DNA from: Azospirillum sp. 412522
GTDB taxonomy: Bacteria > Pseudomonadota > Alphaproteobacteria > Azospirillales > Azospirillaceae
Reading direction: 5' to 3'
DNA: 64,000 nt
Assembly: GCF_019805165.1 (NCBI RefSeq)
Contig: NZ_RWIJ01000017.1
Span: 1-64,000 of the forward strand
Part shown: one piece after another, positions 51,689 to 58,971 of the stretch
Numbering within the stretch: the stretch's first letter is position 1
How the letters are laid out: the number at the start of each line of letters is the position of its first letter
Translations under genes and position numbers: made by a program
Notes under the pieces: model-generated
Seen by the model: only the letters and a program-made list of their open reading frames with translations
Databases searched by the model: none
Told to the model about the DNA's origin: nothing

Positions 51689-52957
51689 TCAGCCGAGAAT
51701 GCGGACGATGGCGGCGCAGGCCTGGGCGACGGTGTCGGTGTCCTGCACCAGGGCGACGCGGATGAAGGACTCGCCGGGGTTCGGCTCGCCGGGGTTGCTG
51801 CGCGACAGATAGGCGCCGGGCAGGACGCGGACCGCCCCCTCCGCCCACAGCCGCTTCGCCGCCTCCTCGCCGTTGCCGACCTCCAGCCACAGGAAGAAGC
51901 CGCCGGCCGGCCGGTAATAGCCGTAGCGGCCGCCCAGCTCCGCCTCCGCCGCCGCGAACTTGGCGCGGTAGGCGGCGCGGTTCTCCTCCACATGCGCCTC
52001 GTCGCGCCACAGCGCGGTGCTGGCGGCCAGGATCGGCAGCGGCATGCCGGCGCAGCCGTAGCTGCGCAGGCGGGAGAAGCGTCCGATCAGCGCCGGGTCG
52101 CCGGCGACGAAGCCGGATCGCATGCCGGCGGCGCTCGACCGCTTGGACAGGGAGTGGAAGACCAGCAGGTTGGCCCAGGGCTTGCCGTCCTCGTGCGGCA
52201 GGCCCGCGGCAACCTGGAGCGCGCCGACCGGCGGGGCGTCCAGCCAGATCTCGGCATAGCATTCGTCGACCGCCAGAACGAAGCCGTACTGGCGCGCCAG
52301 CGCGATGGCCCTGGCGAGATAGGCCGGCGTGGCCGCCGCGCCTTGCGGGTTGGCGGGGGTGCAGAGATAGAAGAGGGCGGTGCGTTCCAGCAGCTCCGGC
52401 GTCAGGGCGTCGAGGTCGGGCAGGAAGCCGCTCTCGCGCGTCGCCGACAGGAACACCGGCTCCGCCCCCGCCATCACCGCCGCCCCTTCATAAGGCGCGT
52501 AGAAGGGGTTCGGCATCAGCACCGCCGGCTGGCGCCCGGCCTTCCGCGTCGGCACCGCCAGCAGGGCCAGCATGAACAGCGCCTCGCGCGTGCCGGACAG
52601 CGGCAGGAGGGAGCTGTCGGCGTTCAGCAGCCCGGCCGGCAGATCGTAGCGGCGGGTCAGCCAGTCGCCGGCGGCGGCGCGGAATTCGGGCGTGCCGCCG
52701 ACCGGCGGGTACTTGTTCCAGCCGGCCGTGTTGGCGCGCAGGGTCTCTTCGATGATGGCGGGCGGCGTGTGCTGCGGCTCGCCCACCGTCAGCAGGATCG
52801 GGGCGACGTTGGCGCGCGGGGTGATCGGCGCCAGCAGGTTGGCCAGCCGGGTGAAGGGGTAGTCGGTCAGCAGGTCGAGCCGGTCGTTGCCGATCGCCTC
52901 GGTGAAGACGGCACCGCTGTTGACGCTGAAATCGGTGCTGAAACCTGTAAGGACCAT
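51689..52957 (-). CDS. dapC: Aminotransferase, probable N-succinyldiaminopimelate aminotransferase
   Basis: A 422-residue class I/II PLP enzyme. Landmarks: YPFTRLANLLAPITP (DapC-like start), ILLTVGEPQHTPP, KYPPVGGTPEFRAA, the Tyr/Asn region YLCTPANPQGA, the VDECYAEIWLD Asp, the PLP Lys in SLSKRSSAAGMRSGF and the Arg in ESFIRVAL. This form with LLTDYPFTRL is the proteobacterial DapC lineage that makes N-succinyl-LL-diaminopimelate. It is upstream of ftsK on the same strand (67-bp gap). An aat-type gene beside glnZ is also known from Azospirillum, as I recall it. Start at 52957 is about 25 residues longer than the core; a GTG downstream is possible. Confidence 0.85.
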   Translation of the reverse strand: MVLTGFSTDFSVNSGAVFTEAIGNDRLDLLTDYPFTRLANLLAPITPRANVAPILLTVGEPQHTPPAIIEETLRANTAGWNKYPPVGGTPEFRAAAGDWLTRRYDLPAGLLNADSSLLPLSGTREALFMLALLAVPTRKAGRQPAVLMPNPFYAPYEGAAVMAGAEPVFLSATRESGFLPDLDALTPELLERTALFYLCTPANPQGAAATPAYLARAIALARQYGFVLAVDECYAEIWLDAPPVGALQVAAGLPHEDGKPWANLLVFHSLSKRSSAAGMRSGFVAGDPALIGRFSRLRSYGCAGMPLPILAASTALWRDEAHVEENRAAYRAKFAAAEAELGGRYGYYRPAGGFFLWLEVGNGEEAAKRLWAEGAVRVLPGAYLSRSNPGEPNPGESFIRVALVQDTDTVAQACAAIVRILG

Positions 52958-53142
52958 GGCGACCGCAACCCTCTTCGCACCCCGGATGCCGCGCCCCGGT
53001 CCGGGCGCGCGGCCATGTCTCGTGAGCGACCGATCCTATCGGCGAGGCATGGGGGGCACAAGCGCCCAGAACCTAAGGCCGCGGCAGGTGGCCGAACGGT
53101 CACAGGGGGGAGGATGCATCGTGTCCTGAAAGGACTTCGCTG

Positions 53143-53186
53143 TTTTACCCGGATGATATTGACTTCCCGGTTTAATCCGGGTAAAA
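53143..53186. promoter_or_regulatory. Paired 12-bp inverted repeat upstream of the DUF2239 gene
   Basis: TTTTACCCGGAT (53143-53154) and ATCCGGGTAAAA (53175-53186) are exact inverted copies, 20 bp apart, in an AT-rich tract just ahead of the DUF2239 gene. Each copy is itself roughly palindromic around CCGG, so two operator sites three helical turns apart (32 bp centre to centre) fit better than an RNA hairpin. The intervening TTGAC (53159-53163) could belong to a -35. Confidence 0.6.
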
Positions 53187-53213
53187 TTCGCGCTCACAAT
53201 CGGAGTTCCGACC

Positions 53214-53804
53214 ATGCCCGTCACCGCCGAAACCCTCTGTACCGCCTTCCGGGGTGAGTGCCGCCTTGTCGCCGGGGATGCGCTGAGCGTCGCGCGGGCG
53301 TTGCGGGCGGCGCTGAACGCCGAGCCGGACGGGCCGCCGGTTCTGGTGTTCGACGATGCCACCGGCAAGGCGGTCGATCTGGATCTGCGCGGAAGCGATG
53401 AGGAGGTCGCGTGGCGTCTGGCGCCGCCGCCGCGCGGGCCCGGCCGGCCGAAGCTGGGGGTGGTGGCGCGGGAGGTGACGCTGCTGCCGCGCCATTGGGA
53501 ATGGCTGAACGCCCAGCCGGGCGGGGCGTCGGTGGCGTTGCGCAGGCTGGTGGACGAGGCGCGCAAGGGGAACGAAGCGAAGGACCGCGTGCGCCGTGCG
53601 CAGGAGGCCGCCTATCGCGTCATGCTGGAACTGGCCGGCGACCGGCCGGGCTATGAGGAGGCGGTGCGGGCGCTCTATGCCGCGGACCGCGCCCGGTTCG
53701 ACATGCTGACGGCGGACTGGCCGGCCGACCTGCGGGACTATGTCCGGGCGCTGGCGGCCGACGCGTTCGGCGACCGGGTCGGTGGCCAGATCGAGGGCCA
53801 CTGA
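53214..53804 (+). CDS. DUF2239-family protein
   Basis: A 196-residue soluble protein of the DUF2239 family. Features: N-terminal TAFRGECRLVAGDALSVARAL, a middle LVFDDATGKAVDLDLRGSDEEV, the conserved GRPKLGVVAREVTLLPRHWEWLNAQPGGASVALRRLVDEAR, seen in VTLLPRHWEWLNAQPGG, and a helical tail. The LPRHWEWL region looks like a ribbon-helix-helix-like DNA-binding element and the short tail MLELAGDRPGYEEA is typical of the family, whose role is unknown. It is preceded by a paired inverted repeat that could be its own operator. The ATG at 53214 follows GGAG at good spacing. Confidence 0.85.
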   Translation: MPVTAETLCTAFRGECRLVAGDALSVARALRAALNAEPDGPPVLVFDDATGKAVDLDLRGSDEEVAWRLAPPPRGPGRPKLGVVAREVTLLPRHWEWLNAQPGGASVALRRLVDEARKGNEAKDRVRRAQEAAYRVMLELAGDRPGYEEAVRALYAADRARFDMLTADWPADLRDYVRALAADAFGDRVGGQIEGH

Positions 53805-53881
53805 CGAGCGGACAGGCGCGCGACGGCGCGCCCGCCGGGTCCGTTCCCGCCGGAGGGAGCGGACCCCGTGGGCCGGCAGCC

Positions 53882-54220
53882 TTACAGCGCCTCGGCGTTG
53901 GTCTCGCCGGTGCGGATGCGCACGGCCTGGGCGATCTCCAGGACGAAGATCTTGCCGTCGCCGATGCGGCCGGTGTTGGCGGCCTTCTGGATCGCCTCCA
54001 CCACCTGCTCGTACTGGTCGTCGGACACCGCGACCTCGACCTTCACCTTGGGCAGGAAGCTCACGGAATATTCGGCGCCGCGGTAGATCTCGGTCTGGCC
54101 CTTCTGGCGGCCGAAGCCCTTGACCTCGCTGACGGTCAGGCCCTGGATCCCGAGCGACGTCAGCGCCTCGCGCACTTCGTCGAGCTTGAACGGCTTGATG
54201 ATGGCCATAACCAGTTTCAT
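53882..54220 (-). CDS. glnZ: PII signal-transduction protein GlnZ (GlnK-like)
   Basis: A 112-residue PII protein. It starts MKLVMAIIKPFKLDEVREAL, has the uridylylated Tyr51 in the T-loop segment YRGAEYSVSFLPKVK, and the ATP-binding GRIGDGKIFV and RIRTGE motifs. The sequence is very close to my memory of Azospirillum brasilense GlnZ. It senses 2-oxoglutarate and ATP/ADP and controls targets such as AmtB and DraG by direct binding. AGGGGAAG lies before the ATG. The neighbourhood dapC/aat-like on one side and ubiH-like on the other supports the glnZ call over glnB, which normally precedes glnA. Confidence 0.94.
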   Translation of the reverse strand: MKLVMAIIKPFKLDEVREALTSLGIQGLTVSEVKGFGRQKGQTEIYRGAEYSVSFLPKVKVEVAVSDDQYEQVVEAIQKAANTGRIGDGKIFVLEIAQAVRIRTGETNAEAL

Positions 54221-54359
54221 GTGGCTTCCCCTTAAAGCGTTGTTCCGGCCGCGTGTCAGGCTGTGGCCGCCCCGTTGCGGTATCAGTCCGGCCCGACACC
54301 GTACCGTTCCCCCGCCGATGGCCCAAGCCTGTTCGCGTCGACCGCAAAAATCAACGATT

Positions 54360-54375
54360 ACAAGAATCGTGCCGG
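54360..54375 (-). promoter_or_regulatory. Weak sigma-54-like element upstream of glnZ
   Basis: On the minus strand CCGGCACGATTCTTGT has GGCAC at the -24 position and TTGT at the -12 position with correct 10-bp phasing; the consensus -12 would be TTGC. GlnZ/GlnK genes are commonly sigma-54/NtrC dependent. The implied start near 54349 leaves a leader of about 130 bases. No clear NtrC site was found. Confidence 0.35.
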
Positions 54376-54461
54376 TTGAATTGCGCTGAAACGATGGGAA
54401 TATGCCTGTTGATTGGGCGCCTAAAAGGGCGGCATCTGCCTAAGAAGCGTTCAGAGACAAT

Positions 54462-54509
54462 CTGTCCGGTGTCCTGTGCCTGACCGGCCGGGGACAGGAC
54501 ACTGGACAG
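54462..54509. other. Long imperfect inverted repeat and palindrome between glnZ and the ubiH-like gene
   Basis: CTGTCCGGTGTCCTGT (54462-54477) and ACAGGACACTGGACAG (54494-54509) pair at 15 of 16 positions around a 16-base loop. The perfect palindrome GACAATTGTC follows at 54523-54532. The whole 54221-54629 divergent gap has 409 bp and no gene; it must carry promoters for glnZ (left) and the ubiH-like gene (right). The repeat could be an operator, or a leader hairpin if transcription starts upstream. Confidence 0.6.
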
Positions 54510-54629
54510 GAGGCGCCCATACGACAATTGTCTGACCATGCGACGGCATCGGCAAGGCTCTGGGGCAAGGCTCAGGCCCGGCCGTTGACCCCGGCATCTG
54601 TATATTAAGGCGAGAAGGCAGCGAGCATC

Positions 54630-55904
54630 ATGGCCGTACCGGGCACCGAATCGGGCAACGCGACCCTCTCTCCGCAGGGCGGCGACATCAGCACGGAGGT
54701 CGTGGTGCTGGGCGGCGGTCTGGCCGGGCTGACGATGGCGGCGGCGCTGGCCAGTGCCGGCGTGCCGGTGGTCTGCATCGACCAGGACAGCCCCGAACGC
54801 ATGGGCGACCGCGAGTTCGACATCCGCACCACCGCGATCTCCTACGCCTCCAAGATGGTGCTGGAGGCGGCGGGCGTCTGGCACCACATGGCCGATCAGG
54901 CCGGCCCGATGCTGGACATCCGCATCGCCGACCAGTTCTCACCCCTGTTCATCCATTACGACCACACCGAACTGGCGATGGAGGGCAAGCATCAGCCCTT
55001 CGGCTGGATCCTGGACAACAAGGACATCCGCCGCGCCCTGTTCGCCCGCGCCGACGAGCTGCCGGGGCTGGTCCATCTGGCGCCGGCCAAGGCGGTGACG
55101 GTGGAGCGGGCGCGGTCCGGCGTCTCGGTCCGGCTGGCCGACGGGCGCACGGTGCGCGGCCGGCTGCTGGTCGGCGCCGACGGGCGGCGGTCGATGGCGC
55201 GCGAGAGCGCCGGGATCAGGGTGCGGCGCTGGTCCTACGACCAGAGCGCCATCATCTGCACCATCCGCCACACCGAGCCGAACAAGGGCGTCGCGGTCGA
55301 GCATTTCCTGCCCAACGGCCCCTTCGCCGTCCTGCCGATGACCGAAAACCGCTGTTCCATCGTGTGGAGCGAGAAGACCGCCCTGGTCGACACCTATCTG
55401 AAGCTGCCCGACGACCAGTTCGTCGACGAACTGCAACGGCGGTCCGGCGGCTATCTCGGCGAGATCACGCTGCTGACCAAGCGCGAGGCCTGGCCGCTGT
55501 CGGTTCTGCTGGCCGACCGCTTCATCGCCGACCGGCTGGCGCTGGTGGGAGAGGCGGCGCACGCCATCCACCCGATCGCCGGCCAGGGGCTGAACCTGGG
55601 CATGCGCGACGTCGCGGCCCTGGCCGAGGTGGTGGTGGATGCCTATCGCCTGGGCCTCGACGTCGGCGGGCCGGAGGTGCTGGCCCGCTTCCAGCGCTGG
55701 CGCCGTTTCGACACCGTGCTCCTGGCTGCGGTGTGCGACGGGCTGGTCCATCTGTTCTCCAACAGCATCCCGCCGGTGAAGCTGGCGCGCGACCTGGGCA
55801 TGGCGGTGATCAACCGGCTGCCGCCGGTCAAGCGCTTCTTCATGAAGCACGCCATGGGAGTGGTCGGCGACCTGCCGCGGATGATCAAGGGACAGCCGCT
55901 TTGA
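54630..55904 (+). CDS. UbiH/UbiF/UbiL-family FAD-dependent ubiquinone-biosynthesis hydroxylase
   Basis: A 424-residue flavoprotein monooxygenase. FAD motif VVVLGGGLAGLTMAAALA near residue 24, the DG motif region LLVGADGRRSMARE, and the second FAD motif LALVGEAAHAIHPIAGQGLNLGMRD, in which the UbiH-type HPIAGQGLNLG is exact. The family hydroxylates the quinone ring; C5, C6 or C1 cannot be assigned from sequence, and alphaproteobacterial UbiL is an option. The C-terminus (MIKGQPL) is typical. Divergent from glnZ and followed by lolA. Confidence 0.92.
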   Translation: MAVPGTESGNATLSPQGGDISTEVVVLGGGLAGLTMAAALASAGVPVVCIDQDSPERMGDREFDIRTTAISYASKMVLEAAGVWHHMADQAGPMLDIRIADQFSPLFIHYDHTELAMEGKHQPFGWILDNKDIRRALFARADELPGLVHLAPAKAVTVERARSGVSVRLADGRTVRGRLLVGADGRRSMARESAGIRVRRWSYDQSAIICTIRHTEPNKGVAVEHFLPNGPFAVLPMTENRCSIVWSEKTALVDTYLKLPDDQFVDELQRRSGGYLGEITLLTKREAWPLSVLLADRFIADRLALVGEAAHAIHPIAGQGLNLGMRDVAALAEVVVDAYRLGLDVGGPEVLARFQRWRRFDTVLLAAVCDGLVHLFSNSIPPVKLARDLGMAVINRLPPVKRFFMKHAMGVVGDLPRMIKGQPL

Positions 55905-56035
55905 GTTCGGCGCTTTGAGGCAGCCACATTGACCCGCCATCGGTAATCCTTGGCAGCGGCAGGCGGACGCCTTATGTCCGCCATACCGCCGGGTTAAGGG
56001 ATCCCCCTGTCGCCCGAGCTTGCGAACGACCGAGG

Positions 56036-56722
56036 ATGAAGACCGTGCTTCGCCGCCTTTCCGCCGCCCTGCTGTCCGCCCCTCTGTTTTATGGCGCCCT
56101 CCTGGCCCCGCTGCCGGCCCTGTTCGCCCAGCCCGCAGCCGCCGCGCCGGCCACGCCCGTCTCGCTGTCGGCGCAGGACCAGGCGGTCGTCGCCAAGGTG
56201 GAGGAGTATCTGAACGGCATCACCGTCCTCCAGTCGAAGTTCCTGCAGGTGGCGCCCAACGGGCGGCAGGCGACCGGCACCTTCTCATTGTGGCGGCCCG
56301 GCCGGATGCGGCTGGAATATGACCGGCCGCTGAAGGACTTCATCGTCGCCGACGGCAGCTTCGTCTTCTATTGGGACGGCGAGATGCGCCAGCAGTCGAG
56401 CGCCCCGATCGGCTCGACGCTCGCCGACTTCATCCTGCGCAAGAACATCCGCCTGTCGGGTGACGTCACCGTCACCGATGTCTTCCAGGCCCCCGGCGTG
56501 ATCGAGGTCAGCCTGCTGGAGACCAAGGATCCCGGCAAGGGCACCCTGACCCTGGTGTTCGAGGACCGCCCCTTCCAGCTGCGCAAGTGGCGGGTGCTGG
56601 ACGCCCAGGGCCTGACGACCGAGGTGGCCCTGCTGAACCCGCGGACCGACGTCACCTTCGACCGCGAGATGTTCTATTTCAAGGAGCCGGCGCGCGGATC
56701 GGACTTCGGCCGCAACAACTGA
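56036..56722 (+). CDS. lolA: Outer-membrane lipoprotein carrier protein LolA
   Basis: A 228-residue periplasmic protein. A signal peptide ends around AQPAAAAPA. Mature features: VEEYLNGITVLQSKFLQVAPNGRQATGTFSLWRPGRMRLEYDRP, with the QSKFLQ and GTFSLWRPGRMRLEY strands, FIVADGSFVFYWD, and the Lol-type end LLNPRTDVTFDREMFYF. It carries lipoproteins from the LolCDE complex to the outer membrane. ATG 56036 directly opens the signal peptide. In many alphaproteobacteria lolA neighbours ftsK; here four genes separate them. Confidence 0.9.
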   Translation: MKTVLRRLSAALLSAPLFYGALLAPLPALFAQPAAAAPATPVSLSAQDQAVVAKVEEYLNGITVLQSKFLQVAPNGRQATGTFSLWRPGRMRLEYDRPLKDFIVADGSFVFYWDGEMRQQSSAPIGSTLADFILRKNIRLSGDVTVTDVFQAPGVIEVSLLETKDPGKGTLTLVFEDRPFQLRKWRVLDAQGLTTEVALLNPRTDVTFDREMFYFKEPARGSDFGRNN

Positions 56723-56828
56723 TGCCGTAACAACCGATTGGGACAGGCCTGATAGACCGCGCCGGATCCGGCAACGAAACCCTTCGCCTCCTGTTGTCAT
56801 TGCAGGTGACGGCAGCGGGAGGCTCTCC

Positions 56829-57485
56829 ATGTCCTACGATCCGGCAGATCAGGCTGGAAACGGCCGGTCGAGCCCCGGACCGGCGAGCCGCCTGCGCAGC
56901 ATGAACAGGGTGCTGGCGCGCAACTGGTGGGCGCTGGCCCTGCGCGGGGCGGCGGCGATCCTGCTGGGGGTGTTGGCCCTGCTGATGCCGGGGGTGACGG
57001 TGGCGACGCTGGCGTTGACCTTCTCGGCCTATCTGCTGCTGGACGGCATCTTCGCCATCCTGGCCGGCCTCCGCGCCTCCCGCCACCATGAGCGCTCGCT
57101 GCCCTTCATCCTGGAGGGCGCGGTCAGCCTGATCGCCGGCATCGTCGCCGCGCTGTGGCCGGCCGCCAGCCTGTTCGCCCTGGTGTTCCTGATCGCGGCA
57201 TGGTCGGTCATCACCGGCTTCGCCGAGGTGATGGGCGCATGGCGCATGGACCGAACCCACGGCAAATGGGCCTGGGGCGTCGCCGGCGTGATGTCGATTC
57301 TGTTCGGTCTCAGCATGTGGGTGCTGCCGGCTCTGGGGCTGCTGGCGCTCGCCTGGGGCGTCGCGGCGTATCTGATCGCCTTCGGGGTGCTGGCGCTGGT
57401 GACGGCGTTCCGGCTGCGCCGTTGCCACCGCGAGACCGGCTCCTCCGGCAGTGGGTCCGGCGGCGGGATGGCTGCGGCGGCTTGA
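56829..57485 (+). CDS. HdeD-family (DUF308) membrane protein
   Basis: A 218-residue protein with six membrane segments. After a hydrophilic start of about 30 residues come NWWALALRGAAAILLGVLALLMPGVTVATLALTF (HdeD signature in LALRGAAAILLGVLAL), FSAYLLLDGIFAILAGLRA, LEGAVSLIAGIVAALWP and the repeat-like WGVAGVMSILFGLSMWVLP, which give the three-fold internal repeat of the DUF308 family. Its relatives are linked to acid resistance, but the molecular role is not established. The C-terminus is Gly/Ser-rich (SSGSGSGGG). Confidence 0.85.
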   Translation: MSYDPADQAGNGRSSPGPASRLRSMNRVLARNWWALALRGAAAILLGVLALLMPGVTVATLALTFSAYLLLDGIFAILAGLRASRHHERSLPFILEGAVSLIAGIVAALWPAASLFALVFLIAAWSVITGFAEVMGAWRMDRTHGKWAWGVAGVMSILFGLSMWVLPALGLLALAWGVAAYLIAFGVLALVTAFRLRRCHRETGSSGSGSGGGMAAAA

Positions 57486-57626
57486 GGGGAGCGGCACCGC
57501 GCCCGGCCCGATCCCGGCCAGATCGTAGCTCCATCGTATAATTTCCTATGCGAACGATCTCTGGCAGCCTGAAGTCCGGCACGATGTTTGCTGCGTTGCG
57601 GCAAAACGGCTGCGAGGGGCTGTGTC

Positions 57627-58688
57627 ATGACGCCGCACCGACCGACTCTTGGGCAGAATGCCGGCCAGCTTGGCGGTGGCCGCACAGGAACTGGGCAACA
57701 CAACATCCTGGCCGCAGCGGCGTCCGGGGTGTCCGGCTTCATCGCCGCCCAGGGCGGTCGTCCCGATCAGGTGTTCCACCGGGCCGGCGTGGAGGAGCGG
57801 GCGCTGGGCCAGCCGACGCTGGCGCTCGACCTCCGCGCCTATGTGGCGATGATGGAGGTGGCGGCGGCGGAGACCGGCAACGACAATTTCGGCCTGATGT
57901 TCGGCCGCCAGTTCCAGCCGGAGATGCTGGGGTTGATCGGCTCCATCGCGCTGGCCGCCCCGACTTTGGGATCGGCGCTCGACCATCTGGCCCGGCTGTT
58001 CCCCTTCCACCAGCAGGCGACCGAAACGCGCTTCGTCCGCGAGGGCGAACTGCTGCGGCTCGAGTACCGCATCCTCGACGGCCGCATCGTCGAGCGGCGG
58101 CAGGATGCCGAGCTGACCATGGGCATGTTCGCCAACGTGGTGCGCGCCTGCCTCGGTCCCCAATGGATGCCGGACGAGGTGCATTTCGAGCATCCGAGGC
58201 CGGAGGGCTGGCGCCAGCACGAGTCGCTGTTCGACGCGCCCGCCCATTTCGGCCAGCGCACCAACGCCATCCTGCTGCGCGACCGCCATCTCGACCGCCG
58301 CATGCCCGGCGGCGACATGGCGCGGCTGACCGGGCTGTGCGGCACGCTGATCGACATCGCCCGCGGCACCGGCACGCCGCCGCTGCTCGACCGGGTGAAG
58401 GCGGAGGTGCGGGCCCGGCTGCCGGAAGGCCCGCCCTACGTCGAGGACATCGCCGACCGGCTGGGCATCGCCCGCTGGACCCTGCAGCGCCGGCTGGCCG
58501 ACGAGGGCCTGAGCTTCTCCGATCTGGTGGAGGGGGTGCGGCGCGATCTGGCCGCGGTCTATATCCGCCAGCGCCACGTCCCGGTCGCCGACATCGGCGC
58601 GCTGCTCGGCTACTCGGAGGTCAGCGCCTTCAGCCGGGCCTTCCGCCGCTGGTTCGGCGTGTCGCCGGCGAAGATGCGGGGCGCCTGA
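57627..58688 (+). CDS. AraC-family transcriptional regulator (Arabinose_bd N-domain)
   Basis: A 353-residue regulator. The N-terminal region (about 25-215) is the OruR/ArgR-like sensor domain, with GNDNFGLMFGRQFQPEMLGLIG and LPFHQQATETR-type segments. The C-terminal AraC HTH pair (about 270-350) has VEDIADRLGIARWTLQRRLADEGLSFSDLVE and ADIGALLGYSEVSAFSRAFRRWFGVSPAKMR, recognisable by GYSEVSAFSRAFRRW. AGGGG precedes the ATG at 57627; a TTG upstream at 57588 is in frame. The inducer and target genes are not evident from the neighbours. Confidence 0.9.
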   Translation: MTPHRPTLGQNAGQLGGGRTGTGQHNILAAAASGVSGFIAAQGGRPDQVFHRAGVEERALGQPTLALDLRAYVAMMEVAAAETGNDNFGLMFGRQFQPEMLGLIGSIALAAPTLGSALDHLARLFPFHQQATETRFVREGELLRLEYRILDGRIVERRQDAELTMGMFANVVRACLGPQWMPDEVHFEHPRPEGWRQHESLFDAPAHFGQRTNAILLRDRHLDRRMPGGDMARLTGLCGTLIDIARGTGTPPLLDRVKAEVRARLPEGPPYVEDIADRLGIARWTLQRRLADEGLSFSDLVEGVRRDLAAVYIRQRHVPVADIGALLGYSEVSAFSRAFRRWFGVSPAKMRGA

Positions 58689-58971
58689 GGCCGGTTCGGA
58701 GATCCTGCTCCGCTTTCTGCCCGGGGTGCTGCCTCCTCCCCAGCCTCCAAAGGACGCTCGCGCCTGCATCCCCCGACCCGCGGCAGGCCTGAACGTGTAG
58801 GGCGAAAGGTTCGCCGGCCATTCCCCTGAAAATGCGCGGCTCTGCCATTGATATATCGTATGGATATTTTTCTTGAACATATGTTCGGCTATGCCAAAAG
58901 GGGTAAGACGAATCTGGAAACAGCAGAGAATGGCGTTTTTCTAAACGCTGTGAAGGGAAGGGCATTCTTTC
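58689..58971. other. AT-rich promoter region upstream of a chemoreceptor
   Basis: About 283 bp without a gene. The left third is GC-rich with a weak CGGAG/CTCCG hairpin after the AraC-type gene. From 58845 on it is AT-rich. It holds the perfect palindrome GAACATATGTTC (58875-58886), and the hairpin GCGTTT/AAACGC (58933-58948) just before the Shine-Dalgarno GAAGGGAAGG. This should be the chemoreceptor promoter and leader. Confidence 0.5.

Noticed and set aside
58875..58886. SOS (LexA) box at the chemoreceptor promoter
   Set aside because: The palindrome fits the Gram-positive LexA form, while alphaproteobacterial LexA recognises GTTC-N7-GTTC; a chemoreceptor is also an unlikely SOS gene.
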